From NCBI GenBank assembly GCA_017538795.1, contig JAFYIE010000008.1, forward strand, positions 1-34,947: a stretch of DNA of 34,947 nt. The letters are read 5' to 3'. Shown piece by piece: positions 17,040 to 26,891 of this stretch. Source of the DNA: Bacteroidales bacterium (GTDB lineage Bacteria > Bacteroidota > Bacteroidia > Bacteroidales > F082). The notes under the pieces were generated by a model. The model saw only the letters and a list, made by a program, of their open reading frames with translations. It was not told where the DNA came from and made no database searches. How positions within the stretch are numbered: position 1 is the first letter of the stretch; the number at the start of each line of letters is the position of its first letter. A program made the translations under genes and the position numbers.

Positions 17040-20000
17040 ATGGCTCAGAAAAGAAATATTGTAGAAGCCGCGATGAGGAACAGCAATCTGGTGTTCTTCT
17101 TCATGATCATCATCTTTGTTTTCGGCTTCATCTCGCTTCCTAAGTTGAAAAAGAATGAGTTTCCTGATGTGACGATACGTACTGGTATCGTGGCTGTCGT
17201 ATATCCTGGCGCCACTGCCGAAGAGATAGAGGCGAGGGTGGCCGACGTCACCGAGCAGTATCTGTTCACTTTCAGCGATGTGAATAAAAACAAGACATAT
17301 TCGTATTCCAGAGACGGTATGCTCGTAATCGTCGTCAATCTGGTGAACGATGTCGCCGACGCCAAGATGACGTGGTCGCGTATCCGTCAGGGCTTGGTGT
17401 TGTTCAAACAGACTGATTTGCCGAAAGGCGTCGCCGCTACCGCTGTTATCGATGACTTCGGAAACGCGTCGTCGTTGTTGCTTGCCATCGAGAGCGACCA
17501 GCGCTCCTCGCGCGAGTTGCGTGATTTCGCCGATAAGCTGTCGGAGAAGCTTCGCACCATCGAGACAATGGGTAACATCAAAATAGTGGGTGAGCAGAAA
17601 GAGGAAATCGCTATCTTCATGGATCCTGCCCGTATGACGCAGTATGCCGTATCACCGTCGATGGTGACGGCTGAACTCGCCGCGCATAGCTTGCGTACAA
17701 TATCAGGAAAGGTCGACAACGACGATGGTACTGCCGTGGTTCATGTCGAGGTGCCTGTAGTTGATGAATATGAGCTTTATGAACTTATAGTTTTCGCTGA
17801 CCCTGTGACCGGTCAGATGGTGAAGTTGCGTGACATCGCGCGTATCGAACGCCGTTATAAGGAATCGTCTGAGTACATCCAATATTCCGACAGTCTCGTC
17901 GACAACAACAGATGCCTCATCTTCTCAATGGAGATGCGTCCTGGCTATAACGTGGTGGCTTTCGGTAACGAAGTCAACAAGAAGATTGACGCGTTCCTCG
18001 CCACAGCGCCACCAGACATCAAGGTGCACCGCATCACCGACCAGCCTGTTGTGGTTAAAAAGTCGGTGATGTCGTTCTTGAAAGACCTCATCGAGGCTAT
18101 CATTATCGTTATCTTGGTGATGCTCATGCTGTTCCCGTTGAGGACAGCCTTGGTGTCGTCGACTTCGGTGCCTGTGTGTATCGCGGCGGCGTGGGGTATC
18201 ATGTACCTCCTCGGTATGGAGCTCAACACCGTGACGCTGGCGGCTCTCATCGTGGTTCTTGGTATGATTGTCGACGACTCGGTTGTCGTTATCGACGGCT
18301 ACACCGACATGCTTAGCGAAGGGCATTCGCGATGGTATTCGGCTGCTGTTTCAACTAAAACCCTCATGTCGTCAATGCTTATCGCCACATGCTCGATATC
18401 GTGTATGTTCTTCCCGATGCTGGCACTTATGCAAGGCACAAATATGGGCGATTTCATCAAGCTGTTCCCTTGGGCAATATTCATCGCGCTCGCGTGTAGC
18501 TTCTTATACGCCATCTGGGTGATTCCATATATGTCGGTGAGAATGATCGGACCGTCAAATCCGAACAATCTTTCAAAGTTTGAGAAGATTCAGACGAAGT
18601 TCTTCGACTTGCTTCAGGGTGCTTATAAGAAACTGCTCAATCTGTGCTTCCGTCATAAATGGGGTACTATCATCGTGGCAGTGATTTCAGTGGTTTTAGG
18701 CGCTTATCTTTTCACGCTGATAAATATCCAGATGCTGCCTAAGGCTGAGCGTGACAGCTTCGCGGTTGAGGTTCATCTTACCACAGGCAGTTCAATAGAA
18801 GAGACTGCCGCTGTTGTCGATTCTCTTACTAAAATTTTGAAAGCCGACAAACGCGTGAAGTCTTTGACTACGTTCTTAGGACTGGCATCGCCGCGTTTCC
18901 ACATGACATACGCTCCTGAACCTGTGCCTACAAACGCTTACGCACAGTTTATCGTGTTGACGACATCGGAGAACGCCACTAAGGAGATGATGAAAGAATA
19001 TCCGCAGAAATACGAGAACTACTTCCCGATAGCCCAGATCCGTTTCAAACAGATGGATTATCAGATGGTGAACGCTCCTGTGGAATATTATATCATGGGT
19101 GACGACTACAACGAGCTTCAAAAGTATGCCGACTCGATAAAAACATTCATGAAGAAAAACAAGAACCTGTTCTTCGTCCACTCTGATGTCGATGATACAG
19201 AAGAGGTTATCGATGTGAAACTTGATATCGACGAAGCAAGCCGTTTGGGAATCACACAGTCGATGTTGTCAATATATCTCGCAAGAGTATTGTCGGGAAA
19301 CGATATCGTGTCTCTGTGGGAAGACGGTAACTACAACCTTACTACCGCGGTTTATTCCGAAGATGTGAAGAACCTCGATTACGAAGGTCTTGGTGATGTT
19401 CTTGTTCCTACTATGCATCCAACTTTGTGGGTGCCTCTGCGCCAGGTGGCTACACTGACACCTGCTTTCAGACATGACAACTTGCCGCACCGCAACGGAA
19501 TGAAGTGCATTACCGTATCTGCCGACGTGATGCCAGGTGGCGGACAACTTAGAGAATTCAAGAGAATCAATGATTATATTGAAACGTTAAATGTCCCAGG
19601 CGACATTGTTGTAAAAGAAGGTGGTTCGAAAGAGTTGACAGATGAAACATTGCCTTCACTCGTATTGTCTATCTTGGCGGCTGTGGTGGTGATGTTCATC
19701 GTGCTGATTATCCATTACACGCAGATCGGAATCTCGATTCTGTCTATCTCAGTGTCGGTGCTCTGTATCTTCGGCGCCACTTTCGGACTGTGGCTGTTCG
19801 GACTCGACATGTCGGTTACCGCAATCCTGGGTGTCATCTCGCTTATCGGTATCATTGTTCGAAACGCCATCATCATGTACGATTACGCTGGCGAGCTTCG
19901 TGAGAAAGAGCATATCCCTGTGAACCAGGCAGCTTACGAGGCAGGTATGCGTCGAATGAGACCTATCTTCCTGACCTCGGCGACCACAGCTCTCGGCGTC

Positions 20001-20174
20001 GTCCCGATGATTCTGGCAAAAACATTGCTGTGGGAACCAATGGGCGTGGTGATTTGCTTCGGCACAATTATCACTTTCCCGCTCGTGGTTACAGTGCTCC
20101 CTGTGGCTTACAGCCTCGCCTTCGGCAATAGCAAAAATGACAAGAAAGCTCTTAATAAATCTAACAAAGAATAG
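17040..20174 (+). CDS. RND efflux permease (AcrB/CzcA superfamily)
   Basis: 1044 residues, usual RND length, with twelve expected membrane helices and two large periplasmic loops. The N-terminal PDV/YPGATAEEIEARVADVTEQYL motif is present (KKNEFPDVTIRTG). The paired aspartates of the proton relay in TM4 are at about residues 411-412 (GMIVDDSVVVIDGYTDML). The second half repeats the fold (GVISLIGIIVRNAIIMYDYA). It exports compounds using the proton gradient. Whether it handles drugs, bile-type compounds or metals cannot be told; the metal-specific charged residues of CzcA were not checked. No local regulator gene is present. Confidence 0.95.
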   Translation: MAQKRNIVEAAMRNSNLVFFFMIIIFVFGFISLPKLKKNEFPDVTIRTGIVAVVYPGATAEEIEARVADVTEQYLFTFSDVNKNKTYSYSRDGMLVIVVNLVNDVADAKMTWSRIRQGLVLFKQTDLPKGVAATAVIDDFGNASSLLLAIESDQRSSRELRDFADKLSEKLRTIETMGNIKIVGEQKEEIAIFMDPARMTQYAVSPSMVTAELAAHSLRTISGKVDNDDGTAVVHVEVPVVDEYELYELIVFADPVTGQMVKLRDIARIERRYKESSEYIQYSDSLVDNNRCLIFSMEMRPGYNVVAFGNEVNKKIDAFLATAPPDIKVHRITDQPVVVKKSVMSFLKDLIEAIIIVILVMLMLFPLRTALVSSTSVPVCIAAAWGIMYLLGMELNTVTLAALIVVLGMIVDDSVVVIDGYTDMLSEGHSRWYSAAVSTKTLMSSMLIATCSISCMFFPMLALMQGTNMGDFIKLFPWAIFIALACSFLYAIWVIPYMSVRMIGPSNPNNLSKFEKIQTKFFDLLQGAYKKLLNLCFRHKWGTIIVAVISVVLGAYLFTLINIQMLPKAERDSFAVEVHLTTGSSIEETAAVVDSLTKILKADKRVKSLTTFLGLASPRFHMTYAPEPVPTNAYAQFIVLTTSENATKEMMKEYPQKYENYFPIAQIRFKQMDYQMVNAPVEYYIMGDDYNELQKYADSIKTFMKKNKNLFFVHSDVDDTEEVIDVKLDIDEASRLGITQSMLSIYLARVLSGNDIVSLWEDGNYNLTTAVYSEDVKNLDYEGLGDVLVPTMHPTLWVPLRQVATLTPAFRHDNLPHRNGMKCITVSADVMPGGGQLREFKRINDYIETLNVPGDIVVKEGGSKELTDETLPSLVLSILAAVVVMFIVLIIHYTQIGISILSISVSVLCIFGATFGLWLFGLDMSVTAILGVISLIGIIVRNAIIMYDYAGELREKEHIPVNQAAYEAGMRRMRPIFLTSATTALGVVPMILAKTLLWEPMGVVICFGTIITFPLVVTVLPVAYSLAFGNSKNDKKALNKSNKE

Positions 20175-20175
20175 T

Positions 20176-21501
20176 ATGAAAAGATATATTTTAGTAGTGT
20201 TTTTTGCGTTTCTGACTTTGGGCCTTACAGCTCAAAACGTCTTGACTCTTGACTCTTGTTTCGCTCTGGCTAAGGCAAACAACGTCCAGTTCAAGACAAA
20301 TAAGATTGAGGTTGAGAAGGCTCAACAGGTTAAGAAACAGGTCTTTACCAAATATTTTCCTCAGGTAAGTGTCGACTATATCGCATATTATGGAGCCAAC
20401 CCGATCATTAAATATGGCATAAATGAAATGAACGATGAGTTAGGTGAGATTTTGGGCGCCATCATTCAGATTATTAATGAACAGGGCGGACATGTCCCGA
20501 CAGAAATTGAACTCCTGAAGAAAGGTCACAGCATCAGCGCGACGGCTATACAGCCAGTTTACGCAGGCGGACGTGTGAGAACCGGCAACAAACTCGCGAA
20601 GATTGGCGTCGAGGCTGCCGAACTGCAGACCGAGGTGTCGGAACGCGACGTGCTCGAAAACATCGAATCGACATATTATCTGGTGGTCGGGCTGAAAGCT
20701 AAGGTGGAGACAATTGAGTCGACGCTGACTTTAGTCGACTCTCTCGACAAAGTGGCCAACGCGTCGATGAAAGCAGGTCTCGTCACAAAGAACGATATCC
20801 TCCGTGTTGCACTCGAACGTAACAAATATCAGGCTCTGCTGCTGCAACTCAACAACGCTATCGTGCTTTCGTCGCAGCTTCTTTGCCAGCAAATCGGCAT
20901 CGAATATCCGGAAAGCGGGCTTGTCCTTGACGAAGAGATAAATAGCGACGGCAAAGATTTCGCGATTAAATCGAATTATGAACGTCCGGAGATACAACTT
21001 CTTCAGCTTCAGATAGACGCCGAGGTGATGCGTAAACGTATGTCGAGAGGAGAGGCTTTGCCGCAAATAGGTGTGGGCGCGGCGCTGACATATGGAAACT
21101 TGATTAAGAGTTACAAAGAAAACGCCTTCTTGTTCGCTCGTGTGACGGTGCCGATAACACAATGGTGGGAAACGTCTCATAAAATCAAGGAACACAACCT
21201 GAAGATTGAACAGTATGAACTCATGCAGCAAGACCTTACGGAGAAGATGTCTTTGGAAGAGAAACAGGCTTATAATCATATGATTGAAGCCAACGCATTG
21301 CTGCAATCAGATATGGCCGCCTACGACATGGCGCAGGAAAACTACCGTGTTTCGGAACTTAATTACCGCGCCGGAGAAAACACCATCACCGATGTCTTGG
21401 AGGCTAATTCTCTGCTGCTTCAGGCTCAGAACGCCATCACCGACCGCCAGATCACCTATGTCACGGCTCGCCGCAGATACTACGATCTGACAGGAAAATA
21501 A
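20176..21501 (+). CDS. TolC family outer-membrane efflux channel
   Basis: 441 residues from the ATG two bases after the permease stop; an upstream in-frame ATG at 20137 lies within the permease gene and would spoil the signal peptide. The signal peptide runs to about Ala19 (MKRYILVVFFAFLTLGLTA). Two OEP-type halves rich in long amphipathic helices follow (LDSCFALAKANNVQF near the start; NYRVSELNYRAGENTITDVL near the end), with strand segments such as AGGRVRTGNKL. It completes the tripartite pump with the two genes upstream. Confidence 0.92.
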   Translation: MKRYILVVFFAFLTLGLTAQNVLTLDSCFALAKANNVQFKTNKIEVEKAQQVKKQVFTKYFPQVSVDYIAYYGANPIIKYGINEMNDELGEILGAIIQIINEQGGHVPTEIELLKKGHSISATAIQPVYAGGRVRTGNKLAKIGVEAAELQTEVSERDVLENIESTYYLVVGLKAKVETIESTLTLVDSLDKVANASMKAGLVTKNDILRVALERNKYQALLLQLNNAIVLSSQLLCQQIGIEYPESGLVLDEEINSDGKDFAIKSNYERPEIQLLQLQIDAEVMRKRMSRGEALPQIGVGAALTYGNLIKSYKENAFLFARVTVPITQWWETSHKIKEHNLKIEQYELMQQDLTEKMSLEEKQAYNHMIEANALLQSDMAAYDMAQENYRVSELNYRAGENTITDVLEANSLLLQAQNAITDRQITYVTARRRYYDLTGK

Positions 21502-21529
21502 ATCAAGGATTTTTTTAAATACAAATATC

Positions 21530-23340
21530 ATGAGATTCAAAATTAACCTTTCACTTTAGGCTTGGCATTTGTATTGTGCATGCCTGCTTTTGCCCAGAAA
21601 AGAGTTGTAGCTACAGATGCTTTTTCAAGCTACAACCGTAATGGCATTTCAATTATTGTGACCGATTATGGCGACACCTATCAAAGTGATTTCGCAAGAT
21701 TGGTCGAAGATTTTGAGATGAGTCCGAAGTATGATGTCAATGAGATTGAAACAGATGTCATTTCATATTCTCAAAGACGCACGACAAAATCTCCAGACAA
21801 GGTTACATTGAAAAAGAATTTTGTTCCTGAACTTACAATATCGAGAGCTATTTTAACGAAACTTAACGATGAAAACGTAGGTAAGGAAATCCTTGAATAT
21901 TACCTGAATCCTGATGATGAAGGCGTTTTCTCACGTGATATCATCGACCAACGCGGAATGTGGAATGCCACCGACAAAGATTTCGAGGAGGCTCAGAAAA
22001 CAGAAGTCGACGCCATGGGTCAAAACGGGGAGAAACTCATCGCCAGAAGTTTTATTCTTGTTTACGACATGAATAACCCAAAGCAAGTTGAAATTAAGAA
22101 AAAAGACAAAAATGGTAACGTCTACTATGAATATCTCTGGGAAGCCGATGTTATGGCGTTTGTGTACAAAATCGCCAACGCTGAGGAAGTCGTGAACAAC
22201 GTCATTAACAATATGTGGATTTACGACACCGATGATGAAGCTACCAAAGGCGCTAAAAAAGAGGCGTTCGATAATCTTAAAGTAAATTTGGAACTTGTTT
22301 TGGCTTTAGGACACACCGAAACTGCTGAAAATCTTGAAGCTTCATATGAGACTTCAATCGAGAAGCTGTTCGCTAAACTTGAAAATAATATCTCGGAATG
22401 GCAGGTGGCTATCGATTGTGAAACTGTCAGACCATATATCACTGCAAAAGTTGGTAAAAAAGAGGGTGTCACCAACGGTGAACGTTTCGGTATCTACGGT
22501 CAGGTGTATAATAAGAAAGCTAACAGAAACGAATTCAAACGTAAGGGATATGTCCGCGCTACTGTCGTGGCAAATAATATGAAAGTTGCTGACGGCAATC
22601 AGAATCCGACTTATTTCTACAGAATTTCAGGTATACCTCCGATGAAAGGTAATGAGATTCTTAAAGAGAAAAAAGACTCAGGTTTCTCCTTCAGCCTCAC
22701 AGGCAGTATGAACGGAAGCTTGTCGGAACCAACAAAAAACCGTACCTTTGGTTCGTTCTCGTTTGCTAATTTAAGTATTGACTATCTTGTATATATTGGC
22801 AAGAGAGGCGGCAGCCATTATATCCTTATGGACTTCGGATTAGATAATAACTCTGGAACAAATCTTGAAAAAGGTCAGAATGAATTTGGTACATATGGTA
22901 TAGTTTATGATCCTGATGACAATAACAAGTTCCTCTTTAAAAATGGTGCTACGTTCTTTAATTTGTCGCTTGGTTATATGTATGGATTCAAGATCGGACA
23001 TACTTTCGAAATTCAGCCATATGTAAAAGTTGGCGGCGACATGATATCAGCTAACATCGACGAGAAAAAATTGAAACATCTTGCTCAATTTGAAAATTAT
23101 ACCCCATCAGAACCTATCGATAAAGATAATGCAAAAAATCAATATGCTGTATTCGTGGAACCAGGCGCCCGTTTGACATATAATCTTTGGTATCCGGTTC
23201 AGTTATTCGTTCAGGTTAATTATTCCGCCATTGTTTATGAAGTTGAGGCTTACAAAATCATTAATCAATACCTCAAAGATAGTGGTTATGGTCATGACGC
23301 CGGCGTTGGTTTTGGCGGTGGCATAAGAGTATGCTTGTAA
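21530..23340 (+). pseudogene. Exported protein with C-terminal beta-barrel; signal peptide frameshifted
   Basis: Not recognised. An ATG at 21530 starts MRFKINLSL and then hits TAG at 21557-21559. In another frame the sequence continues LAFVLCMPAFAQKR from 21562 and is open to 23340 (about 592 residues). One extra T in the TTT at 21555-21557 would join them into a perfect signal peptide with cleavage at AFA-QKR. The body has an N-terminal alpha/beta domain, a beta-rich segment around residues 295-350 (GKKEGVTNGERFGIY, then KGYVRATVV) like the nucleoid-distant domain of FlgT-type proteins, and a barrel from about residue 372 to the end, closing with GVGFGGGIRVCL. As assembled, a TTG at 21562 or ATG at 21580 would give a protein with no working signal. 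It could equally be a sequencing error. Confidence 0.7.
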
Positions 23341-23359
23341 TTGTTAAATTAAGATTAAA

Positions 23360-24793
23360 GTGAAAAGAATTGCTTTGATAACATTGCTTAGTCTGTTTGC
23401 GTTGCTGTCGTTTGATGGCAACGCTCAGATTAAGTATAAGTATCGTTCCGCTATTTTTAAAAAACCTCAGAACTATGACGCTCAAGTAATAGCTGTGGGT
23501 ACCGCTGGAACAAAATATTTCTTTGTCTCCGCACAGGGTAAGAGTCTTGAAAAGGCCATCATTAATGCTCAATACAACGCTATCCATGCGTGTATTTTCA
23601 AGTCGATACCAGGAACATCAAACGCCGACGCTGTGCCTGCATTGTACGACGCGCCGGAACCGAGAATTGAAGACGCTAAGTTTTTCGACGATTTTTTCTC
23701 ACCTAAAAAAGGTATCTGCCTTAATTTCATCGCCAACCGCAGCATACTTAAACCTGAAAACAAAGACGTGGTTTATATGGGCGGCGGCGTGTATAGCCTG
23801 AAAATGAAGGTGCAAGTAAACTACGACGACCTCAAGAAATATCTCGAGGATAACGGTAAAATCAAAGCTTTTGCCGCCGACCTGAAGGGCGTGGCGAAGC
23901 CGAAAATGATAATTTTCCCGTCAGACGACTGGTGTAAAAATCTCGGGTATACCGACAAATATGGTAATGTCGATTACGAAAAAGCTCTTGCCGACAACAA
24001 CCTCCGCGACATGATAGCGGCATTCGAGGGCTTCATGAGCAAAGCAGGTTTCGAGATGAACAATCTGCGCCAAGAAATCAACGATTACAAGTCGGCAGAG
24101 GCATACGACTTCGCTGAAGAATATGGCAACGAGAAGGCATCCTCAATGAAAGACATTCTCGAGTCGACAGTGCGCGCCGATATGCGTGTCGAGTTCGATT
24201 ATCGTCTTAAAAACGAGGCAGGAAAACAGTATGTGGAGTTTAATATCGGTGTTTATGACGCCGCCACCAACAAATCGCTGTTTTCTAACGTGGCACGAGG
24301 AACAGCTGTGTCGGGCAATGCGCAGATGGTGAACCAGCTGAAAGAGGCTATCCTGAACATTCAAGATCATTTCCTTCTTCAGATTAACGAGAAATTTGCG
24401 GTGATGGCAAAAGAAGGCCGCGAAATCATTGTGGTTTGCGACAGATTCGCATCGTGCGAAACTACTTTCAACAGCAATTTCGACGGCGACAAACTTTCAT
24501 CGTTAATAAGAGATTACATCGAGTCGGAAGTCGTGAAAGGAACGAGTTTCTCTACAGACCAAACGTCGGCTAACAAACTGAAATTCTCGCAGGTTCATAT
24601 TCCTTTGTTTAAAGAGAAAAAGAACAAGAGAACGGGCGCAGTTACTTCAACAGCTCAATATGCCAAAGACTTTGGTGATGGTTTGGCCGATTACATCACT
24701 GAAATAACAGGTCAGCCATGCCGTGTTGAGCCACGTGGCGTCGGCAAGGTGTTTATCACCATGGGTTATGATGTGACGGCGGGAGAGGATTGA
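23360..24793 (+). CDS. Exported protein of unknown function (possibly DUF6175)
   Basis: 477 residues with a signal peptide (KRIALITLLSLFALLSF, cleavage near GNAQ). The start is GTG at 23360, 19 nt after the barrel gene; no ATG fits the signal. An early segment (GTKYFFVSAQGKSLEKAIINAQYNAIHACIF) resembles LPP20-type repeats in which a secreted domain processes alpha/beta units. A later part (ADMRVEFDYRLKNEAGKQYVEFNIGVYDAATNK) looks like the TolB/CsgG-type fold. MIFPSDDWC and GRE-IIVVCDRF are distinctive. I believe Bacteroidota proteins of this type are grouped as DUF6175, but I am not certain. The convergent Na/Pi gene ends 7 nt away. Confidence 0.72.
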   Translation: MKRIALITLLSLFALLSFDGNAQIKYKYRSAIFKKPQNYDAQVIAVGTAGTKYFFVSAQGKSLEKAIINAQYNAIHACIFKSIPGTSNADAVPALYDAPEPRIEDAKFFDDFFSPKKGICLNFIANRSILKPENKDVVYMGGGVYSLKMKVQVNYDDLKKYLEDNGKIKAFAADLKGVAKPKMIIFPSDDWCKNLGYTDKYGNVDYEKALADNNLRDMIAAFEGFMSKAGFEMNNLRQEINDYKSAEAYDFAEEYGNEKASSMKDILESTVRADMRVEFDYRLKNEAGKQYVEFNIGVYDAATNKSLFSNVARGTAVSGNAQMVNQLKEAILNIQDHFLLQINEKFAVMAKEGREIIVVCDRFASCETTFNSNFDGDKLSSLIRDYIESEVVKGTSFSTDQTSANKLKFSQVHIPLFKEKKNKRTGAVTSTAQYAKDFGDGLADYITEITGQPCRVEPRGVGKVFITMGYDVTAGED

Positions 24794-24800
24794 TTTATCC

Positions 24801-26516
24801 TTACGTTGTCAGCTTCTTGTGTGCATGTGCTTCTACAACGTTGATGACATAGTCACCTAACTTCTCGCACTCACTGATGATATCCATGTACTGGATACCG
24901 GCTTGGTAGTTGTACATGTGCTCGTTGATGTCGCTGATATTAGCTTCTTTGAGCTGCGTGCGGTAGTTGTTGATCTCATTTTCAATGTTTAACGACTCGT
25001 TGGTGTCGACAATACCTTGGTTGTCGTCAAGAACCTTCTGCATGTGATCCAACGCTTTGTTGCAAAGCTCAAACATATAACGGATGTGCTCTTTCTGGAT
25101 ATCCGTGAAATGCTCGTTTTTAGTGCGCTTCTGGTTGATGGTGCGCGCCAGGTTGTAGCAGCTGTCGCCTATACTTTCAATCTCACCGACTTCGCGGAGC
25201 ATATAACGAATCTTTGTCTTACTTTCAGGACTCAGACGACCTTCAGTCACCTTGTTAAGATAATTGGCGATCTCAATTTCCATGTGGTCTGAAATCTGTT
25301 CGTATTTCTCAATTCTTGCGAAAAGTTTGCTGAAAGCCTCGTCGTTCTTGGTGTCGAAAAGCAGGGTAGGGATGAAGTTGAACATCTTGTTGGTGCGTGC
25401 TGAGAACAAGCTGATTTCCTTCTGAGCCTCGAAAATTGAGAGCTCGGCCGTTGAGAGCAGGCCGCCCGAGATGAACTTGAGCTTGCCTTCTTCGTCTTCT
25501 TCTTTATGCTTGATGATGCGGCATACAAGGTTCTCGATAGGCTTGATGAACCAAATGAGAATCAATACGTTGCAGAGATTGAAAGCTGTGTGGAACGCTG
25601 AAAGTGCGTATGTTACCCTCACTTGCGCGTCGGCAATGTCTGCTTCTGTAGTCGGAACGAAATCTGGGTCGAAGCCAACGAATCTACATACCGTATTGAT
25701 GAACGGCTTGAACACTATCAGCACCCAAACCACACCGAACACATTGAAAACCATGTGCGCTAAAGCCGCGCGACGGGCGTTTGTCGAAGCGTTCAGCGCC
25801 GCTATGTTCGACGTCACGGTCGTACCGATGTTCTCACCCATGACGAGCGCAATACCTTGATAGATAGGCAAAACTCCGCTCGAACACAAAATTAATGTGA
25901 TAGCCATGATAGCCGCTGACGACTGCACACACATTGTCAGAATGCTGCCGACCAACAAATAGAGTAGGGTAGTTAAAAAGCCCCATTGTCCTGTGCTTGC
26001 GAAGAAATTGATAACGCTCTCGTTTTCTGTAAGGTTCATCGCTATGGCGTTTTCACGCAAGGTGGCGAGACCGAGAAACATGAACGAGAAACCGAAGATG
26101 AACTCGCCGAACGACCTGCCGCTTGGCTTCTTCTGGAAAATCAAGATTATGGCCAATGCGAAGAATGGGAACACCACGTTGCTCATGTTTATCTGGAAAC
26201 CGAAGACAGACATGATCCATGCCGTCACCGTCGTTCCTATGTTCGCTCCCATAATGACAGAGATGGCTTGCGCCAACGTGAGAAGACCTGCATTCACAAA
26301 ACTCACCGTCATAACGGTTGTCGCCGTCGACGACTGCACCGCTGCGGTCACAAAAATACCAGTCAGCAAGCCGGTGACACGGTTCTTCGTCATGGTGCCC
26401 ATAATGTTGCGGAGATGTCCGCCGCTGAGCTTCTGAAGTCCCTCGCTCATCATCTTCATACCGTACATGAGAAGTGCGAGGCATCCTAAAAGTTTTAAAA
26501 ACAGGTAAATGGTCAT
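24801..26516 (-). CDS. Na+/phosphate cotransporter family protein with PhoU-like C-terminus
   Basis: 571 residues. The membrane half has the two inverted NptA/PF02690 repeats, each with a QSS motif (QSSTATTVMTVSF near residue 61, QSSAAIMAITLIL near residue 200) and a GANIGTTVT/GENIGTTVTS partner. From about residue 350 a helical PhoU-like cytoplasmic domain follows (IEKYEQISDHMEIEIANYLNKV, REVGEIESIGDSCYNLAR). The family imports phosphate with sodium; some members act in phosphate signalling instead. It is the last gene of the rho unit, 11 nt after the XRE gene. Its stop lies 7 nt from the convergent gene's stop, with no visible terminator. Confidence 0.92.
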   Translation of the reverse strand: MTIYLFLKLLGCLALLMYGMKMMSEGLQKLSGGHLRNIMGTMTKNRVTGLLTGIFVTAAVQSSTATTVMTVSFVNAGLLTLAQAISVIMGANIGTTVTAWIMSVFGFQINMSNVVFPFFALAIILIFQKKPSGRSFGEFIFGFSFMFLGLATLRENAIAMNLTENESVINFFASTGQWGFLTTLLYLLVGSILTMCVQSSAAIMAITLILCSSGVLPIYQGIALVMGENIGTTVTSNIAALNASTNARRAALAHMVFNVFGVVWVLIVFKPFINTVCRFVGFDPDFVPTTEADIADAQVRVTYALSAFHTAFNLCNVLILIWFIKPIENLVCRIIKHKEEDEEGKLKFISGGLLSTAELSIFEAQKEISLFSARTNKMFNFIPTLLFDTKNDEAFSKLFARIEKYEQISDHMEIEIANYLNKVTEGRLSPESKTKIRYMLREVGEIESIGDSCYNLARTINQKRTKNEHFTDIQKEHIRYMFELCNKALDHMQKVLDDNQGIVDTNESLNIENEINNYRTQLKEANISDINEHMYNYQAGIQYMDIISECEKLGDYVINVVEAHAHKKLTT

Positions 26517-26527
26517 AATCTGATATT

Positions 26528-26890
26528 TTATTTAGTTCTTCTGCGTGTTTTCCTTTCTTCAAGACTGCTGAAACTTTTGTTTCTCTTCGGAACCTCAATG
26601 CATGCCTCGTAATCGTCGAAATGTGTTTCGACAATCTTAAACGCATCATATAGAAGCTCTTTGTCTTGTTTCATCAGCTCGTAAATCTTATCTGCCATCC
26701 AATATTTCAGGACTACTTTGTCGTTTAATCCGAGAAGCTTCGCCATCCTCATCGCCTCGTGACGTCCGATTCTCAACTTCCCATTCTCTTTTCTGTTATA
26801 TTTCGACTCCGACATGAGAAGCTCTTTCGCCATCTCCGCCTGAGTTATCCCCGAATACATCCTTGTTCTTTTTATGGTCTCACTTAACAT
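26528..26890 (-). CDS. XRE-family helix-turn-helix regulator
   Basis: 120 residues. Residues about 1-50 form a Cro/CI-type HTH (IKRTRMYSGITQAEMAKELLMSESKYNRKENGKLRIGRHEAMRMAKLLGLN). The C-terminal half is helical with a very basic tail (LEERKTRRRTK) and no sensor domain that I recognise. It lies 1 nt after the M64-like gene (TAAATG junction) and 11 nt before the Na/Pi gene, so it is likely co-transcribed with both. It may control the transporter or its own unit; this is inference from position only. Confidence 0.85.
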   Translation of the reverse strand: MLSETIKRTRMYSGITQAEMAKELLMSESKYNRKENGKLRIGRHEAMRMAKLLGLNDKVVLKYWMADKIYELMKQDKELLYDAFKIVETHFDDYEACIEVPKRNKSFSSLEERKTRRRTK

Positions 26891-26891
26891 T

